In this document: one piece after another, positions 39,001 to 46,969 of the stretch
Layout: every line of letters starts with the position of its first letter
Numbering within the stretch: the stretch's first letter is position 1
Origin: Grimontia sedimenti
GTDB taxonomy: Bacteria; Pseudomonadota; Gammaproteobacteria; Enterobacterales; Vibrionaceae
Direction of reading: 5' to 3'
Assembly (NCBI RefSeq): GCF_011045095.1
Contig: NZ_JAALDL010000024.1
Span: forward strand, 1 to 58,220
Length of the DNA: 58,220 nucleotides
The notes under the pieces: generated by a model
What the model saw: the letters and a program-made list of their open reading frames with translations, nothing else
The model's database searches: none
What the model was told of the DNA's origin: nothing
Translations under genes and position numbers: made by a program

Positions 39001-40156
39001 TTATCCACTGAACCCACTCGTTTGCGCTGGTCACTGGGATGCTCACGTAAACCGAATCCGGTAGGCTTGCCAGATAGTCAGGCAGGGTGCCAGTGAGTTG
39101 TCCGTCAAGCGGGTCGCCTAGGCTATCGGTCAATGTACCGTTACCAACAAATTCCCATTTGCTGTATCTATAGATGTAGATAGGGACTTGAATGCCGGCA
39201 ATATCCAGCGCAACGTCTTCAGTAATGGTGCGATAGGCTTCAGGAGAAACATATGCCTGCACCGTTGGGGTATCTCCCGAGGCGGCTAGCCTTTCAGAGA
39301 TTGGTAATAAGTCACCATTTTGGTCTGTAATAGAGATTTGCGCAAAGGTGGTGGAAATGAGGCGATAAGGGTCTTCCTGTGAATTATCGACAGAAAAGTT
39401 GGTGCCGACACCTTGGTTTTCCGTTTCACCATATCCGACAAAATCACCTGGGAAGGATTGAATGTCTGTGATATCGGCTGAATCGAAGTGTGCCATTTCC
39501 ACTGTCAGTGCTTCGACATCATCTCCGATAGCTTCAATTGGGAGGTCAATTTTTAAATCTGACTCAGTTTCAGACATCGCTAGCGGCGTGCCTGCACGAA
39601 TTGCTTTGCGACCGTCACCGTCTTTGACCAACGAGAAGGTGACACTTTGTTTGTCGCTGCTGCTTGCAACAATCTGTAGATCTTGCTTTTTGAAAGATTG
39701 AACAACAACGGGGGAGATAATGGCGTCTGCTGCAATGGCAACAGAGCTTTCATCAATGGCGAATAATCTCTCACCGCTCGTGAAGCCAGCTTTGTTGTAG
39801 CTTACGATTACTGATGTGGCGCTGCTGGCATTCTCAAATGTTGGCAACTGTGCTTCAAAAACACCGTCTGAATCTGTTGTTGACGATTGCAGAAATAGGG
39901 GGGTTCCCGCTTTGTCGACGATGCTAATGCTTACATCAGCGTTAGGGATAGCTTGATAATCTGGGGTAGTCAGGGTGCCAGATACTGCTTGGAGTAAAGT
40001 AGCCTGAGGTGAGGGATTACCGGTATCTGGGGTGCCCGTTTCCGGGGTTTCAACATTTGGTGTGGAAGTGTTGGGCGAGTCATCTCCCGAGCCGCCACAA
40101 CCGACGAGTATCGAAGCCAATGCAATGGCCAGGATCGAGGGTTTCGTTTTGAGCAT
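36029..40156 (-). CDS. Giant Ig-like/PKD-repeat lipoprotein
   Basis: A 1375-residue predicted surface lipoprotein. The signal MLKTKPSILAIALASILVGC is followed by a glycine at +2 and a proline/threonine linker. The first half has carboxypeptidase-regulatory-like and other beta domains, and cysteine pairs occur (ITCTNACS). From about residue 640 it has PKD/cadherin-like segments. The last third (about 36355-37575) holds four tandem Ig-like repeats of about 102 residues (305-bp period), each with a SxSxxxV start, a VVFTA-x-SDD core and a (I/R)VTVTD-like strand. It ends DGNIDIEIE. Likely adhesin-like or structural at the cell surface. It is the first gene of a two-gene operon with the lipoprotein downstream. 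Confidence 0.85.
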   Translation of the reverse strand: MLKTKPSILAIALASILVGCGGSGDDSPNTSTPNVETPETGTPDTGNPSPQATLLQAVSGTLTTPDYQAIPNADVSISIVDKAGTPLFLQSSTTDSDGVFEAQLPTFENASSATSVIVSYNKAGFTSGERLFAIDESSVAIAADAIISPVVVQSFKKQDLQIVASSSDKQSVTFSLVKDGDGRKAIRAGTPLAMSETESDLKIDLPIEAIGDDVEALTVEMAHFDSADITDIQSFPGDFVGYGETENQGVGTNFSVDNSQEDPYRLISTTFAQISITDQNGDLLPISERLAASGDTPTVQAYVSPEAYRTITEDVALDIAGIQVPIYIYRYSKWEFVGNGTLTDSLGDPLDGQLTGTLPDYLASLPDSVYVSIPVTSANEWVQWINLDWPVFAEPTQTCVTGKLSYERGEAYTRDVALTLPDGGTQWLYADNNGNVSASFQAIEGDSANYNVYAYNYFTRAGENYQPNVSTTGECDVNIDVSHELMNPFQCSITGSIVEPDGTTPIANTWIQTRSAGTRLYAVSDKNGEFSLSSNCEGNVTLSLLDQVETITLPEGLQPGDVYNGITIVRENSAPRISAWKSSSNSLRVSDEGKFSYYISDGDGDDFTYQITCTNACSITDNGGEYSTVRFAAEGKHTVTITAEDEYGKAASKALVFDVKPNGNVAPEIVGFDVNGQRYAPGNALNVVEGVDLAIDVVAIDMQGDSINYAWENLPQGNCAEARCEYPSVAAGNIELSVTATDDNATPKSSEANLIISVNPNQAPEVLVSPSSTEVLTANGFTQEEWRIRAIVRDDQDPSPTLTWAFVNSSEAESEAFTILDSHQAALVEGMSIETGEYTVTVTATDNLGETTQVQTVLVVTEDEPPVVELLASDLVVEMTDKGEGAKDITFEATFSDDRTSEDSLEVSWSATNNLPLEISEDAQTAILRKESLIAGVTDITISVTDALGQTTSKTVTIDVIVTEDVAPEVSLSASHSVVDIAEYGQGAHDVVFTAQFSDDMTPTADLTVNWTTDNGVPLVISADKTQATIVEGSLVAGETNVIITVTDGYDQSTVKQQSLTVNVADDAAPEVTVSSSHATVEMVENGQGAHDVVFTATYSDDFTPTADLVVTWSASNGAVLAVSSDKQTATLKAGDLTAGNTTVRVTVADQYGQSTSASQVLVVSISDDENPTISVSASHTHVSMSEEGGGSTDVVFTASVSDDYTEASELSINWTVSNAAALRVSEDGLTATLLGTSLTEGTIVVTATVSDEMGQSSSDSQSLTVDIDNRPVITAMSVSPSEQKVLAGEKNGQPITITVAASDDKTDLLSFGWTSNTGITITDMDNTVVFPAGSLGVGTYSVTAYIADELGQEVSQTVNFSITEQDGNIDIEIE
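36355..37575 (-). repeat. Four tandem 305-bp in-gene repeats encoding Ig-like domains
   Basis: Equivalent positions recur at about 36570, 36876, 37180 and 37485 (spacing 304-306 bp). The second and third repeats are closest: both encode GQGAHDVVFTA and SDD(F/M)TPTADL. Such arrays can change copy number by recombination. Confidence 0.85.
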
Positions 40157-40332
40157 ATGTCCGATTCCTTGGATAAAATCGGCTTATTATTTTCAACTTA
40201 AAGCTCTAATGTAATTAATAATTTATTTACAATGTCTCATGTGCGAGACACTTCAAATGTGTAATTAGTCTGGTTGGGTTACTCAAAAGAAATTTGGAAA
40301 TTTGGATAAAAATGTAGCGGGGATTTTTTGAG

Positions 40333-40366
40333 TATTTGGCTGCAGAATGCGATCTGCAGCCAAATA
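40333..40366. other. Perfect 14-bp hairpin downstream of folD
   Basis: TATTTGGCTGCAGA (40333-40346) and TCTGCAGCCAAATA (40353-40366) are exact reverse complements around ATGCGA. It lies 10 bp past the folD stop on the - strand. No real T run follows on either strand, so it is terminator-like but not canonical; it may act as an RNA end-protection hairpin. Confidence 0.7.
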
Positions 40367-40376
40367 TTTGCGCTGG

Positions 40377-41231
40377 TTATGAATGGTATTGCTCGCAAGC
40401 CAGCAGGGTATTCTCAATTAGCGTTGCCACTGTCATTGGGCCAACACCGCCGGGTACTGGCGTGATATGACTGGCTTTCTCAGCAGCCACGCCATATTCC
40501 ACGTCACCCACCAGTTTGCCATCTTCTAGTCGGTTGATACCCACATCAATGACCACTGCGCCAGGCTTAATCCAATCACCGGGAATGAAGTTGGGTTTGC
40601 CGACAGCAACAACCAAAAGATCTGCTTGGCGAACATGACCTTCCAAATCTTTGGTAAAGCGGTGACACGTGGTGGTGGTGCAGCCAGCCAGTAACAGTTC
40701 CATCGTCATTGGACGGCCAACAATGTTTGAAGCGCCGACAACAACAGCATGTTTACCCCGCAGAGGCACGTTGTAGCGCTCAAGCAATGTGATGATGCCT
40801 TTCGGTGTGCATGAGCGCAGTTTCGGCATGCGCTGGCACAAGCGACCAACATTGTAAGGGTGAAAGCCGTCTACGTCTTTCTCAGGGTGGATGCGCTCAA
40901 GCACATTAGTCGGGTCCATTTGTGCAGGAAGCGGCAATTGCACCAGAATGCCGTCAATTTCTGGATCGGCATTCAAATCATCAATCAAACCAAGCAGTTC
41001 TGCTTCGCTGGTGGTTGATGGTAAGTCGTAGGATTTAGAGACAAAACCCACTTCTTCACACACGCGACGTTTGCTGCCAACGTAAACTTGGGAAGCTGGG
41101 TCATCACCCACCAACACCACGGCCAGGCCCGGCGCTCTGAGGCCTGCTGCTTTTCGGGCTTCGACACGTGCAGCAACTTCCTGGCGAACAGTTTGAGAGA
41201 TAAGTTTTCCATCAATGATTTGAGCGGCCAT
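40377..41231 (-). CDS. folD: Methylenetetrahydrofolate dehydrogenase / methenyltetrahydrofolate cyclohydrolase
   Basis: A 284-residue bifunctional cytosolic enzyme of one-carbon metabolism that interconverts methylene-, methenyl- and 10-formyl-tetrahydrofolate with NADP. Signatures are [20 protein letters not shown] (catalytic lysine region), [29 protein letters not shown] and the NADP-binding [17 protein letters not shown], ending with the family segment [18 protein letters not shown]. The length is that of E. coli FolD. It stands alone on the - strand. Confidence 0.98.
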   Translation of the reverse strand: MAAQIIDGKLISQTVRQEVAARVEARKAAGLRAPGLAVVLVGDDPASQVYVGSKRRVCEEVGFVSKSYDLPSTTSEAELLGLIDDLNADPEIDGILVQLPLPAQMDPTNVLERIHPEKDVDGFHPYNVGRLCQRMPKLRSCTPKGIITLLERYNVPLRGKHAVVVGASNIVGRPMTMELLLAGCTTTTCHRFTKDLEGHVRQADLLVVAVGKPNFIPGDWIKPGAVVIDVGINRLEDGKLVGDVEYGVAAEKASHITPVPGGVGPMTVATLIENTLLACEQYHS

Positions 41232-41330
41232 GTTTTTCCTTTGGCAAAGAGATAGACGGGAAAGTGGCGCTATTTTGACAAAAAAAGTGTGACATGGCTA
41301 TAGGGCAAACGTTTGCGTCAATAGTGTATT

Positions 41331-41352
41331 AAAAAGCGCCCGAAGGCGCTTT
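41331..41352 (-). terminator. Terminator of the trypsin-like lipoprotein gene
   Basis: AAAGCGCC / GGCGCTTT stem with a CGAA tetraloop, followed on the - strand by a T run. It lies 17 bp after the stop codon. Confidence 0.88.
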
Positions 41353-41369
41353 GTCTGGAATTAGAGCGG

Positions 41370-42080
41370 TTATTCACTGAGATAGGCAGCTGAAAAACTT
41401 GGTGTGCCGGCGGTGAGATTGTCGATAGAGTCGCCATAGTAGGTTTCGATAGACTCGATAAGCCAACCCCTGACGTAAAGTGTTGAAACAAACACACTGG
41501 TTCGTTCGTTGCCAAGGGTGCTGCCATCAAGCATGCGGAAACCGGAGCTGGACATACCTGAAATGATCCCTACCAGTTCACCGTTATCGTTGAACGCGCC
41601 GCCGCCGCTCATGCCGGACTGAATGGGCGCATCAGTAATGCTTGCCGGGCATCTTGCAAATAAAGTGCTGTCGACAAAATTGACGTCACGATAGTACTTA
41701 CCTTTACCGAGCAGCACTTTACCAGTAAGCCCCATGCCGACGGTAGTGATGCTGCCATCTGTTTGAACAGTACCCAAGGAGGCTAAGCGTTTGTCAGTAT
41801 TGTCTTCTTTGATAAGGGCAACGTCGCAATCCGGGTGATATGCAATCACTTCACTGTAATCAAGTTTGGCGACATGCTTTGCAGTCAAGCTGATTTCCGG
41901 AGTGAGGGGAACGCTGGTGCCATGTCCTCCGAGTACGAAGGGGATGCCTATGGCGAGATAATTTACATCGTGCTCGTTGGAAGTATCTGCATAATCCAAA
42001 GGCCCGTTGATCAAGATACAGCCTTGCAGGCTAAATAAAAGAAACACACTGACTATCACTTTCGGTAATGCTTGGAACAT
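41370..42080 (-). CDS. Trypsin-like serine protease lipoprotein
   Basis: A 236-residue predicted lipoprotein (MFQALPKVIVSVFLLFSLQGC, isoleucine at +2) with a compact PA-clan serine protease fold. The catalytic triad is visible: H69 in LTAKHVAK, D86 in DCDVALIK, S158 in QSGMSGGGAF, with GELVGIISG after it as in S1/S46-type enzymes. The size and the single domain suggest a small membrane-anchored trypsin-like peptidase; there is no PDZ domain as in DegP. Substrate unknown. Confidence 0.82.
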   Translation of the reverse strand: MFQALPKVIVSVFLLFSLQGCILINGPLDYADTSNEHDVNYLAIGIPFVLGGHGTSVPLTPEISLTAKHVAKLDYSEVIAYHPDCDVALIKEDNTDKRLASLGTVQTDGSITTVGMGLTGKVLLGKGKYYRDVNFVDSTLFARCPASITDAPIQSGMSGGGAFNDNGELVGIISGMSSSGFRMLDGSTLGNERTSVFVSTLYVRGWLIESIETYYGDSIDNLTAGTPSFSAAYLSE

Positions 42081-42628
42081 GCCGATACCTCCTACGCTGT
42101 GATGTGAGTCTCAATTTCTAGACCCACAATTTGAGCGTAGGAAGTGTTTAAATGATGTACAAAATGCTATTGATTATTTCGTCATTAAAACTATTAAGCT
42201 ATTGATATATATAGTTACATAGCCGCATTTCTTTTATGGTGATAGCCAAAAAGTTGGATCTGTGACAGTTTTATACCGTCGTCTGTTCTTTTTTCAATGA
42301 GATGCCTTGGACTTCTGTTAAAACACGGTGTCAACTGCCTGCTTATTTGGTCGAAATTCCACTAACTGTATGATGTACCGGAAGATATTTAACATTACTA
42401 ATAAAGTATTTTGTCAATAAATGAGTGCGTTAGCGTTAAGGGGTGTTTCGATGTGACTCGCGTCAAAAAAATACGGCGGTATTTAGACGCACTACATACC
42501 TTAAATGTGTTTTTGGGGCTTTTTGTATAGAAAATTTTGCAGTGAGAAGGATGTGGAGCAAAAAGGCCAAGAGAGGGAAGAAAGGCAAGGCGCTAACAAT
42601 GAGCACCTTGCTTAAATTACTTTTTGAA
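42081..42628. other. Intergenic region before ycaD-like gene
   Basis: About 550 bp, AT-rich, without a convincing gene. It should hold the promoter of the trypsin-like lipoprotein gene. A two-part hairpin (GCGTC/GACGC outer, AAATAC/GTATTT inner) lies at 42460-42490. The short frame 42443-42676 has no ribosome binding site and reads into the antisense of the transporter gene, so it is not called. Confidence 0.5.
42585..42611 (-). terminator. Probable terminator of the ycaD-like gene
   Basis: GCAAGG-c-GCT / AGC-a-CCTTGC stem (42585-42594 and 42602-42611), followed on the - strand by a T/C-rich stretch. It lies 18 bp past the stop codon. Confidence 0.6.
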
Positions 42629-43816
42629 TCAAATGTCTACCGATACCGCTTCGTCAACACCGTCAGTGCCGGTTGAGCGGTTGCGCTTGGTTGAACCGAG
42701 CATGTAAAGCAGAGTCGCTGCGAAGCAGACCACGAAGTAGAACATTAAGCCGCCCTTCATCGACATCGCCTCACCTGCCAGGACAGGGCCGATCACGGAA
42801 CCTACGCTATAGCTCAGTAACATCAACTCTGCAGCTGCTACGATTTTTGATTCATCCACGTTGCGGCAAGCTAGTGTAATAGCAACAGGGTATAGTGCAA
42901 ACGCAGATGCTCCCAGCAGGAACATGCCCGCCATCACGCCTGCTGATACGGTAGCGATTTCAATCATCGCAATGGAAAGCAAACCGAGGAAGCAGAACAG
43001 CGCCATCAGTAAAGCTTTCTCCATGCGTGAGTTCAACCAGCTCACCAGCGGTTGCACCACCATGCCACCAAGGATCACGATAGCCATCAATGCGCCGACC
43101 TGGTCGTGGCTGTAACTGCTTTCGAGTTCCAGCGGCAATAGGCCGTATATTGACCCCAGCACCAGACCAGACACAATACAGCCAATGTAGGCCGCTGCTG
43201 GCAGGGTTTTCATCTCGCTGACTTTGATGCTCGCGTGGCCTACCGCTTTCGGGCGACCCCTTTTGAACACCAGTGGTGGCAAAATTGCAGCTGAGAATAG
43301 GCTGGCGACGACAATCAGTGGCATGGCGCCTTCAGTACCGAACATGCCAATACCTAACTGACCCAATGCAGAGCCACCATAAAGCGATGCCATGTAAAGG
43401 CCCAGACGTTTGGCGCGGGCTTTTTCTGTGTCTGCCATCAGTAGCCAGGATTCGATCACAACGAACACGCCGGCAACTGCGATGCCTGCAACAAAACGTG
43501 CAAACAGCCATGCAGCCGGTGAGGCGCTAAATGCCATTAAACCCACGGTACTGACAACGATAAGCAAAAACGCAATTAACGCACTGCGATGGCCAAACTT
43601 GCCAACGATGCGTGCACTGATCAACGCACCGCCAAGCAGGCCTGCGTAAAACACGCTCGCGAGCCAGGAGGCAAGATTCACCGACATGCCACGTGCGTCA
43701 AGCGCAAGCGGGATGAGGCTCATCAGGAAACCTGACGCAACGGCAAAAAGGCTTAGGCTAAGAACAGGCACAAGAGGGCTGTTGCGATCAGCCTGCATAA
43801 CAGGGTTCTGTTGCAA
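42629..43816 (-). CDS. ycaD: MFS transporter, YcaD-like
   Basis: A 395-residue inner-membrane transporter with twelve predicted helices. The loop GKFGHRSALI is the MFS motif A equivalent, and VIESWLLMADTEKARAKRLGLYM resembles the YcaD/YcaD-like subfamily. The substrate is not known. AAGGA lies 6 nt before TTG 43816, while the ATG at 43798 lacks a ribosome binding site, so the TTG start is kept. The tail is hydrophilic (TKRNRSTGTDGVDEAV). Confidence 0.8.
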   Translation of the reverse strand: MQQNPVMQADRNSPLVPVLSLSLFAVASGFLMSLIPLALDARGMSVNLASWLASVFYAGLLGGALISARIVGKFGHRSALIAFLLIVVSTVGLMAFSASPAAWLFARFVAGIAVAGVFVVIESWLLMADTEKARAKRLGLYMASLYGGSALGQLGIGMFGTEGAMPLIVVASLFSAAILPPLVFKRGRPKAVGHASIKVSEMKTLPAAAYIGCIVSGLVLGSIYGLLPLELESSYSHDQVGALMAIVILGGMVVQPLVSWLNSRMEKALLMALFCFLGLLSIAMIEIATVSAGVMAGMFLLGASAFALYPVAITLACRNVDESKIVAAAELMLLSYSVGSVIGPVLAGEAMSMKGGLMFYFVVCFAATLLYMLGSTKRNRSTGTDGVDEAVSVDI

Positions 43817-43848
43817 TGTTTTTCCTTAATTGTCTGAATTGAAATTAA

Positions 43849-43875
43849 AAAACCTGCACAGGAAGTGCAGGTTTT
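43849..43875 (-). terminator. Terminator of the MgtC family gene
   Basis: Perfect 11-bp stem AAAACCTGCAC / GTGCAGGTTTT with loop AGGAA. The - strand runs into six T residues. It lies between the MgtC stop and the ycaD start. Confidence 0.9.
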
Positions 43876-43997
43876 AACGCAGAGAATGGTGCGTTCAGGC
43901 GCGATTATTATTTCGCCACCCACAAACGTAAAGAGAGATAATTTTGTGGTGACGATAAAATCTTTTGATGGTAATGGTTGTGCAGAATGACCGCTTA

Positions 43998-44495
43998 CTA
44001 GTCGATGATATCTGCATGTTTTCCGGTCTTTTTCCGCTTTTTCTCCCAACGTTTATGCACGCCTTTTGTTAGGGAAGAAAACGTCGTTTCAACTTTATCC
44101 AGACCAACAAGAACAAAAAGTACAAACGCACAAAGAAGCAGTGCCTGACGTCCGTAGTCAAAAGCGATCACCATACCAAGGCCCGCCATCAACCAAACGA
44201 CGGCTGCAGAGGTCATCCCTTGTATTTGACCATCACGCGCCATCATGACGCCTGCACCCAGAAAACCAACACCTGTAACTATCTGACCGAGTACTCGCGC
44301 ATGATCCAGCGAGTTATCTGAAAGGGATGTTGCCAGACGCATAAAAAGGTAGGTACCGAGAATAATGAGGATTGCTGTGCGAATACCCACGGGCTTTCCG
44401 CGAAGTTGGCGTTCAAGGCCTAAAATCCATCCGCAGGCGGCACAGGTGAGTACGCCTTCCCAGCTAAACGGGGTGATATCCCAAAACTCATTCAT
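43998..44495 (-). CDS. MgtC/SapB family membrane protein
   Basis: A 165-residue protein with four to five helices and MgtC-family signatures: GWILGLERQLRGKPVGIRTAIL, then VTGVGFLGAGVMM, then MTSAAVVWLMAGLGM. MgtC proteins are linked to low-magnesium survival and, in some pathogens, to control of ATP synthase. The long C-terminal soluble domain of Salmonella MgtC is missing; only a short basic tail is present (KRWEKKRKKTG). A hairpin with a T run lies 31-57 bp upstream of the start and could regulate it. Confidence 0.88.
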   Translation of the reverse strand: MNEFWDITPFSWEGVLTCAACGWILGLERQLRGKPVGIRTAILIILGTYLFMRLATSLSDNSLDHARVLGQIVTGVGFLGAGVMMARDGQIQGMTSAAVVWLMAGLGMVIAFDYGRQALLLCAFVLFVLVGLDKVETTFSSLTKGVHKRWEKKRKKTGKHADIID

Positions 44496-44515
44496 TCTCT
44501 TTACTTCCGGGCTAG

Positions 44516-44552
44516 AAAAAATTTAACCCCTCGGGTCTGCAGACCGTGGGGT
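44516..44552 (-). terminator. Terminator-like hairpin upstream of the MgtC gene
   Basis: On the - strand, CCCC, then the 12-bp palindrome GGTCTGCAGACC, then GGGG form a long interrupted stem followed by TTAAATTTTTT. It sits just before the MgtC start. It could be a leader attenuator of that gene, or the end of a small RNA or transcript from 44555-44800. The structure is seen; the role is inferred. Confidence 0.6.
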
Positions 44553-44742
44553 ATTTGTGGCGCAGAAATATCCGCCTTAGCGAGAAAAAGAACAATAGGG
44601 AGCACGATGAAATCATTTTATCGTCAGAACAGATGTTGTTTGCCAATAGAAACAGAGGATGAAATGGAGGGGATTTTTCGCGTTAGGATAACAACTATGT
44701 TTGTTTCTTAGGCATTTAACAGCAAAGCACAAGGAAAAGCGT

Positions 44743-44769
44743 TGACGAAGAAACTCGTGCCTTTATAAT
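44743..44769 (+). promoter_or_regulatory. Promoter of tRNA-Arg
   Basis: -35 TTGACG (44743-44748) and a perfect -10 TATAAT (44764-44769) with a short 15-bp spacer. The following GC-rich stretch (CCTGCCCTGCG) resembles the discriminator of growth-rate-controlled stable RNA promoters. Confidence 0.7.
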
Positions 44770-44780
44770 CCTGCCCTGCG

Positions 44781-44797
44781 TTCACACACTGTGTGAA
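44781..44797. other. Palindrome in the tRNA leader
   Basis: TTCACACA-C-TGTGTGAA is a perfect 8+1+8 palindrome between the promoter and the tRNA 5' end. It could be a processing hairpin in the precursor or a protein-binding site. Confidence 0.6.
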
Positions 44798-44803
44798 TGA
44801 AGT

Positions 44804-44880
<77 letters not shown>

Positions 44881-44964
44881 CTTTCTACTTCTTCCTCGTA
44901 CATATTCTCATCGCAATTTTTTCCCGAACGCTTCTCACTGCAGATTCTCGACGTTGATTGAAAA

Positions 44965-45065
44965 GAAGATCCTAGGAAAAGAAGATCCTAGGGAAGAGCA
45001 GGTCCTAGGTACTAGGAAAACAAGATCCTAGGAAGAGCAGGTCACTAGGTCCTAGGAAAAGCCAG
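44965..45065. repeat. Left-arm repeat block downstream of tRNA-Arg
   Basis: Repeated AAGATCCTAGGAA and AAGAGCAGGTCCTAGG words, at least five CCTAGG cores, all in left-arm orientation. The complementary right-arm arrays lie at 45150-45175 and 45250-45278. Confidence 0.9.
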
Positions 45066-45149
45066 AGCTGAGAGCTGTAGGGCGTCTGATTTAAGCGGTT
45101 TTGGTCATCATTTTTATCTTAAAGTTGAAATACCAATTCTATCTTTCTC

Positions 45150-45278
45150 TAGGACCTAGGACCTAGGACCTCTTTGCTCAGATTTTCCATCAAGTGCGTG
45201 AATACATGAATATGCTCTCTTGACATGAAAACCTCATAAGTATCGTCTTCTAGGACCCTAGGACCCTAGGACCTTTCT
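45150..45278. repeat. Right-arm arrays: CTAGGAC (7 bp) and TAGGACCC (8 bp)
   Basis: 45154-45173 holds three tandem CTAGGAC units. 45251-45273 holds three TAGGACCC-type units. The same repeat therefore exists in both 7-bp and 8-bp versions within 100 bp of each other. The stretch between them shows nothing else. Confidence 0.88.
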
Positions 45279-45350
45279 TTTTCCTTCCCCCCTTGAAATC
45301 CATTTTCTCGCCCCAATCTCACAGAAACATGACGATGGACCTAGCCCGTC

Positions 45351-45379
45351 TCGACTCGACAGGGCGGTGCCGCTATAAT
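45351..45379 (+). promoter_or_regulatory. Probable tig promoter
   Basis: -10 TATAAT at 45374-45379, with TCGACT (45351-45356) 17 bp upstream as a weak -35. It lies about 180 bp before the tig start codon. Confidence 0.6.
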
Positions 45380-45398
45380 GGCGCGTCTTAAAAATCAT

Positions 45399-45538
45399 GC
45401 CTCGTATTTTGAGGCTAATCGATACCCGCGCAAACGCGCTGTGTATCCAGATTCACAGGCGCTATGGCGAACGATTCGCTGTAGCACGAAAGGATGCTAC
45501 CGGCAGGAGCCGGGCAACATCACTCAGCGACCCTGAGT
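45399..45538 (+). other. Structured tig 5' leader
   Basis: The leader has at least four local hairpins: GCCTC/GAGGC (45399-45415), GTAGCA/TGCTAC (45481-45500), CCGGC-agga-GCCGG (45500-45513) and ACTCAG/CTGAGT (45522-45538). This is denser than random and could be a cis-acting control element. It matched no riboswitch consensus that I could recall. Confidence 0.5.
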
Positions 45539-45560
45539 AAGTTTTGAGGTTATTAATACA

Positions 45561-46862
45561 ATGCAAGTTACCGTTGAAACCACAGAAGGCCTAGAGCGCC
45601 ACCTGACTATCACCGTTCCAGCAGCAAACATCGAAGACGCAGTAACTGCAGAGCTTCGCAATATTGCTAAAAATCGTCGTTTCGATGGTTTCCGTAAAGG
45701 TAAAGTGCCTTTGAAGATGGTTTCACGTATGTACGGTAAAGCTGTACGTAACGACGTGATGGGTGAAGTGATGCAGCGTCATTTCATCGAAGCGATCATC
45801 AAAGAGAAAATCAACCCAGCGGGTGCGCCAACTTTCACTCCAGTTGACACTGAAGAAGGCAAAGATCTGGTATTCAAAGCTTCTTTCGAAGTTTACCCAG
45901 AAATCGCGCTGAAAGATCTGGACAAAGTAGAAGTGGTTAAGCCACTGGCTGACGTTAAAGAAGAAGACGTTGCTGAAATGATCGAGACTCTGCGTAAGCA
46001 GCAGGCTTCTTGGTCAGAAGTTGACGCAGCAGCTGAAGCAAGCAGCCGCGTAACGATGGACTTCTCTGGCTCTATCGACGGCGAAGAGTTCGAAGGCGGT
46101 AAAGCAGAAGGCTTCGCGCTGGTTATGGGCCAAGGCCGCATGATCCCAGGTTTCGAAGACGGCATCGTTGGTAAGAAAGCGGGTGAAGAGTTCACTATCG
46201 ACGTGACTTTCCCAGAAGACTACCACGCTGAAAACCTGAAAGGTAAAGCAGCGAAGTTCGACATCAAACTGAGCAAAGTTGAAGCGCAAGAACTGCCAGA
46301 ACTGACTGAAGAGTTCGTTGCACGTTTCGGCGTTGAAGACGGCAGCGTTGACGGCCTGAAAGCAGAAGTTCGTAAAAACATGGAACGCGAACTGAAGCAA
46401 GCGGTTAAGAACAAGATTAAAGAGCAAGTGATCGATGGTCTGGTTGCTAACAACGACATCGATGTACCTGCTGCACTGATCGACCAAGAAGTTAACGTTC
46501 TGCGTCAGCAAGCGGTTCAGCGTTTCGGTGGCAACATGGAAAACGCACCAGAACTGCCAAGCGAACTGTTTGAAGAACAAGCAAAACGCCGCGTAGTGGT
46601 TGGTCTGCTTCTGGGTGAAGTGATCAAGTCAGAAGAGCTGAAAGCTGACGAAGACCGCGTGAAAGCACTGATCGAAGAAATGGCTTCTGCATACGAAGAT
46701 CCATCAGAAGTTGTGGCTTACTACGAGAAAGACCAGCGCCTGATGGAAAACATGCGCAACGTTGCTCTTGAAGAACAAGCAATCGACGCACTGCTGGGTA
46801 AAGCACAAGTTTCTGAAAAAGAGCAAGCTTTCTCTGAGCTGATGAACCCAGCTCAAGCATAA
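45561..46862 (+). CDS. tig: Trigger factor
   Basis: A 433-residue ribosome-bound chaperone and peptidyl-prolyl isomerase. The N-terminal ribosome-binding domain has the signature loop GFRKGKVP ([13 protein letters not shown]). The central FKBP-type PPIase domain is at about 150-245 ([32 protein letters not shown]), and the rest is the helical substrate-binding domain. The length equals E. coli Tig (432). It is upstream of clpP as in most gammaproteobacteria. Confidence 0.98.
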   Translation: MQVTVETTEGLERHLTITVPAANIEDAVTAELRNIAKNRRFDGFRKGKVPLKMVSRMYGKAVRNDVMGEVMQRHFIEAIIKEKINPAGAPTFTPVDTEEGKDLVFKASFEVYPEIALKDLDKVEVVKPLADVKEEDVAEMIETLRKQQASWSEVDAAAEASSRVTMDFSGSIDGEEFEGGKAEGFALVMGQGRMIPGFEDGIVGKKAGEEFTIDVTFPEDYHAENLKGKAAKFDIKLSKVEAQELPELTEEFVARFGVEDGSVDGLKAEVRKNMERELKQAVKNKIKEQVIDGLVANNDIDVPAALIDQEVNVLRQQAVQRFGGNMENAPELPSELFEEQAKRRVVVGLLLGEVIKSEELKADEDRVKALIEEMASAYEDPSEVVAYYEKDQRLMENMRNVALEEQAIDALLGKAQVSEKEQAFSELMNPAQA

Positions 46863-46913
46863 GTGCTAGAATTGTTGAGTGGACAATTGACTTAGAATTC
46901 ACTCTTCTGATAA

Positions 46914-46951
46914 CAATGGTCCGTATGAAGTAATTTCATCCGGGCCATTTA
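46914..46951 (+). terminator. Imperfect hairpin between tig and clpP
   Basis: AATGGTCCGTATGAA / TTTCATCCGGGCCATT form a long stem with a few mismatches, followed by TTATTTTA. It probably ends or attenuates tig transcription before clpP. Confidence 0.6.
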
Positions 46952-46969
46952 TTTTAGGGATATAACACT

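Noticed and set aside
36760-39774. Multiple antisense and shifted frames inside the giant lipoprotein gene
   Set aside because: They are shadows of the repetitive coding sequence; the - strand lipoprotein frame explains the region.
42443-42676. 77-residue frame upstream of the ycaD-like gene
   Set aside because: No ribosome binding site, no recognisable domain, overlaps antisense to the transporter and its terminator.
45893-46580. Long - strand frames inside tig
   Set aside because: Produced by strong codon bias of a highly expressed gene; similar shadows occur in clpX, lon and ppiD.
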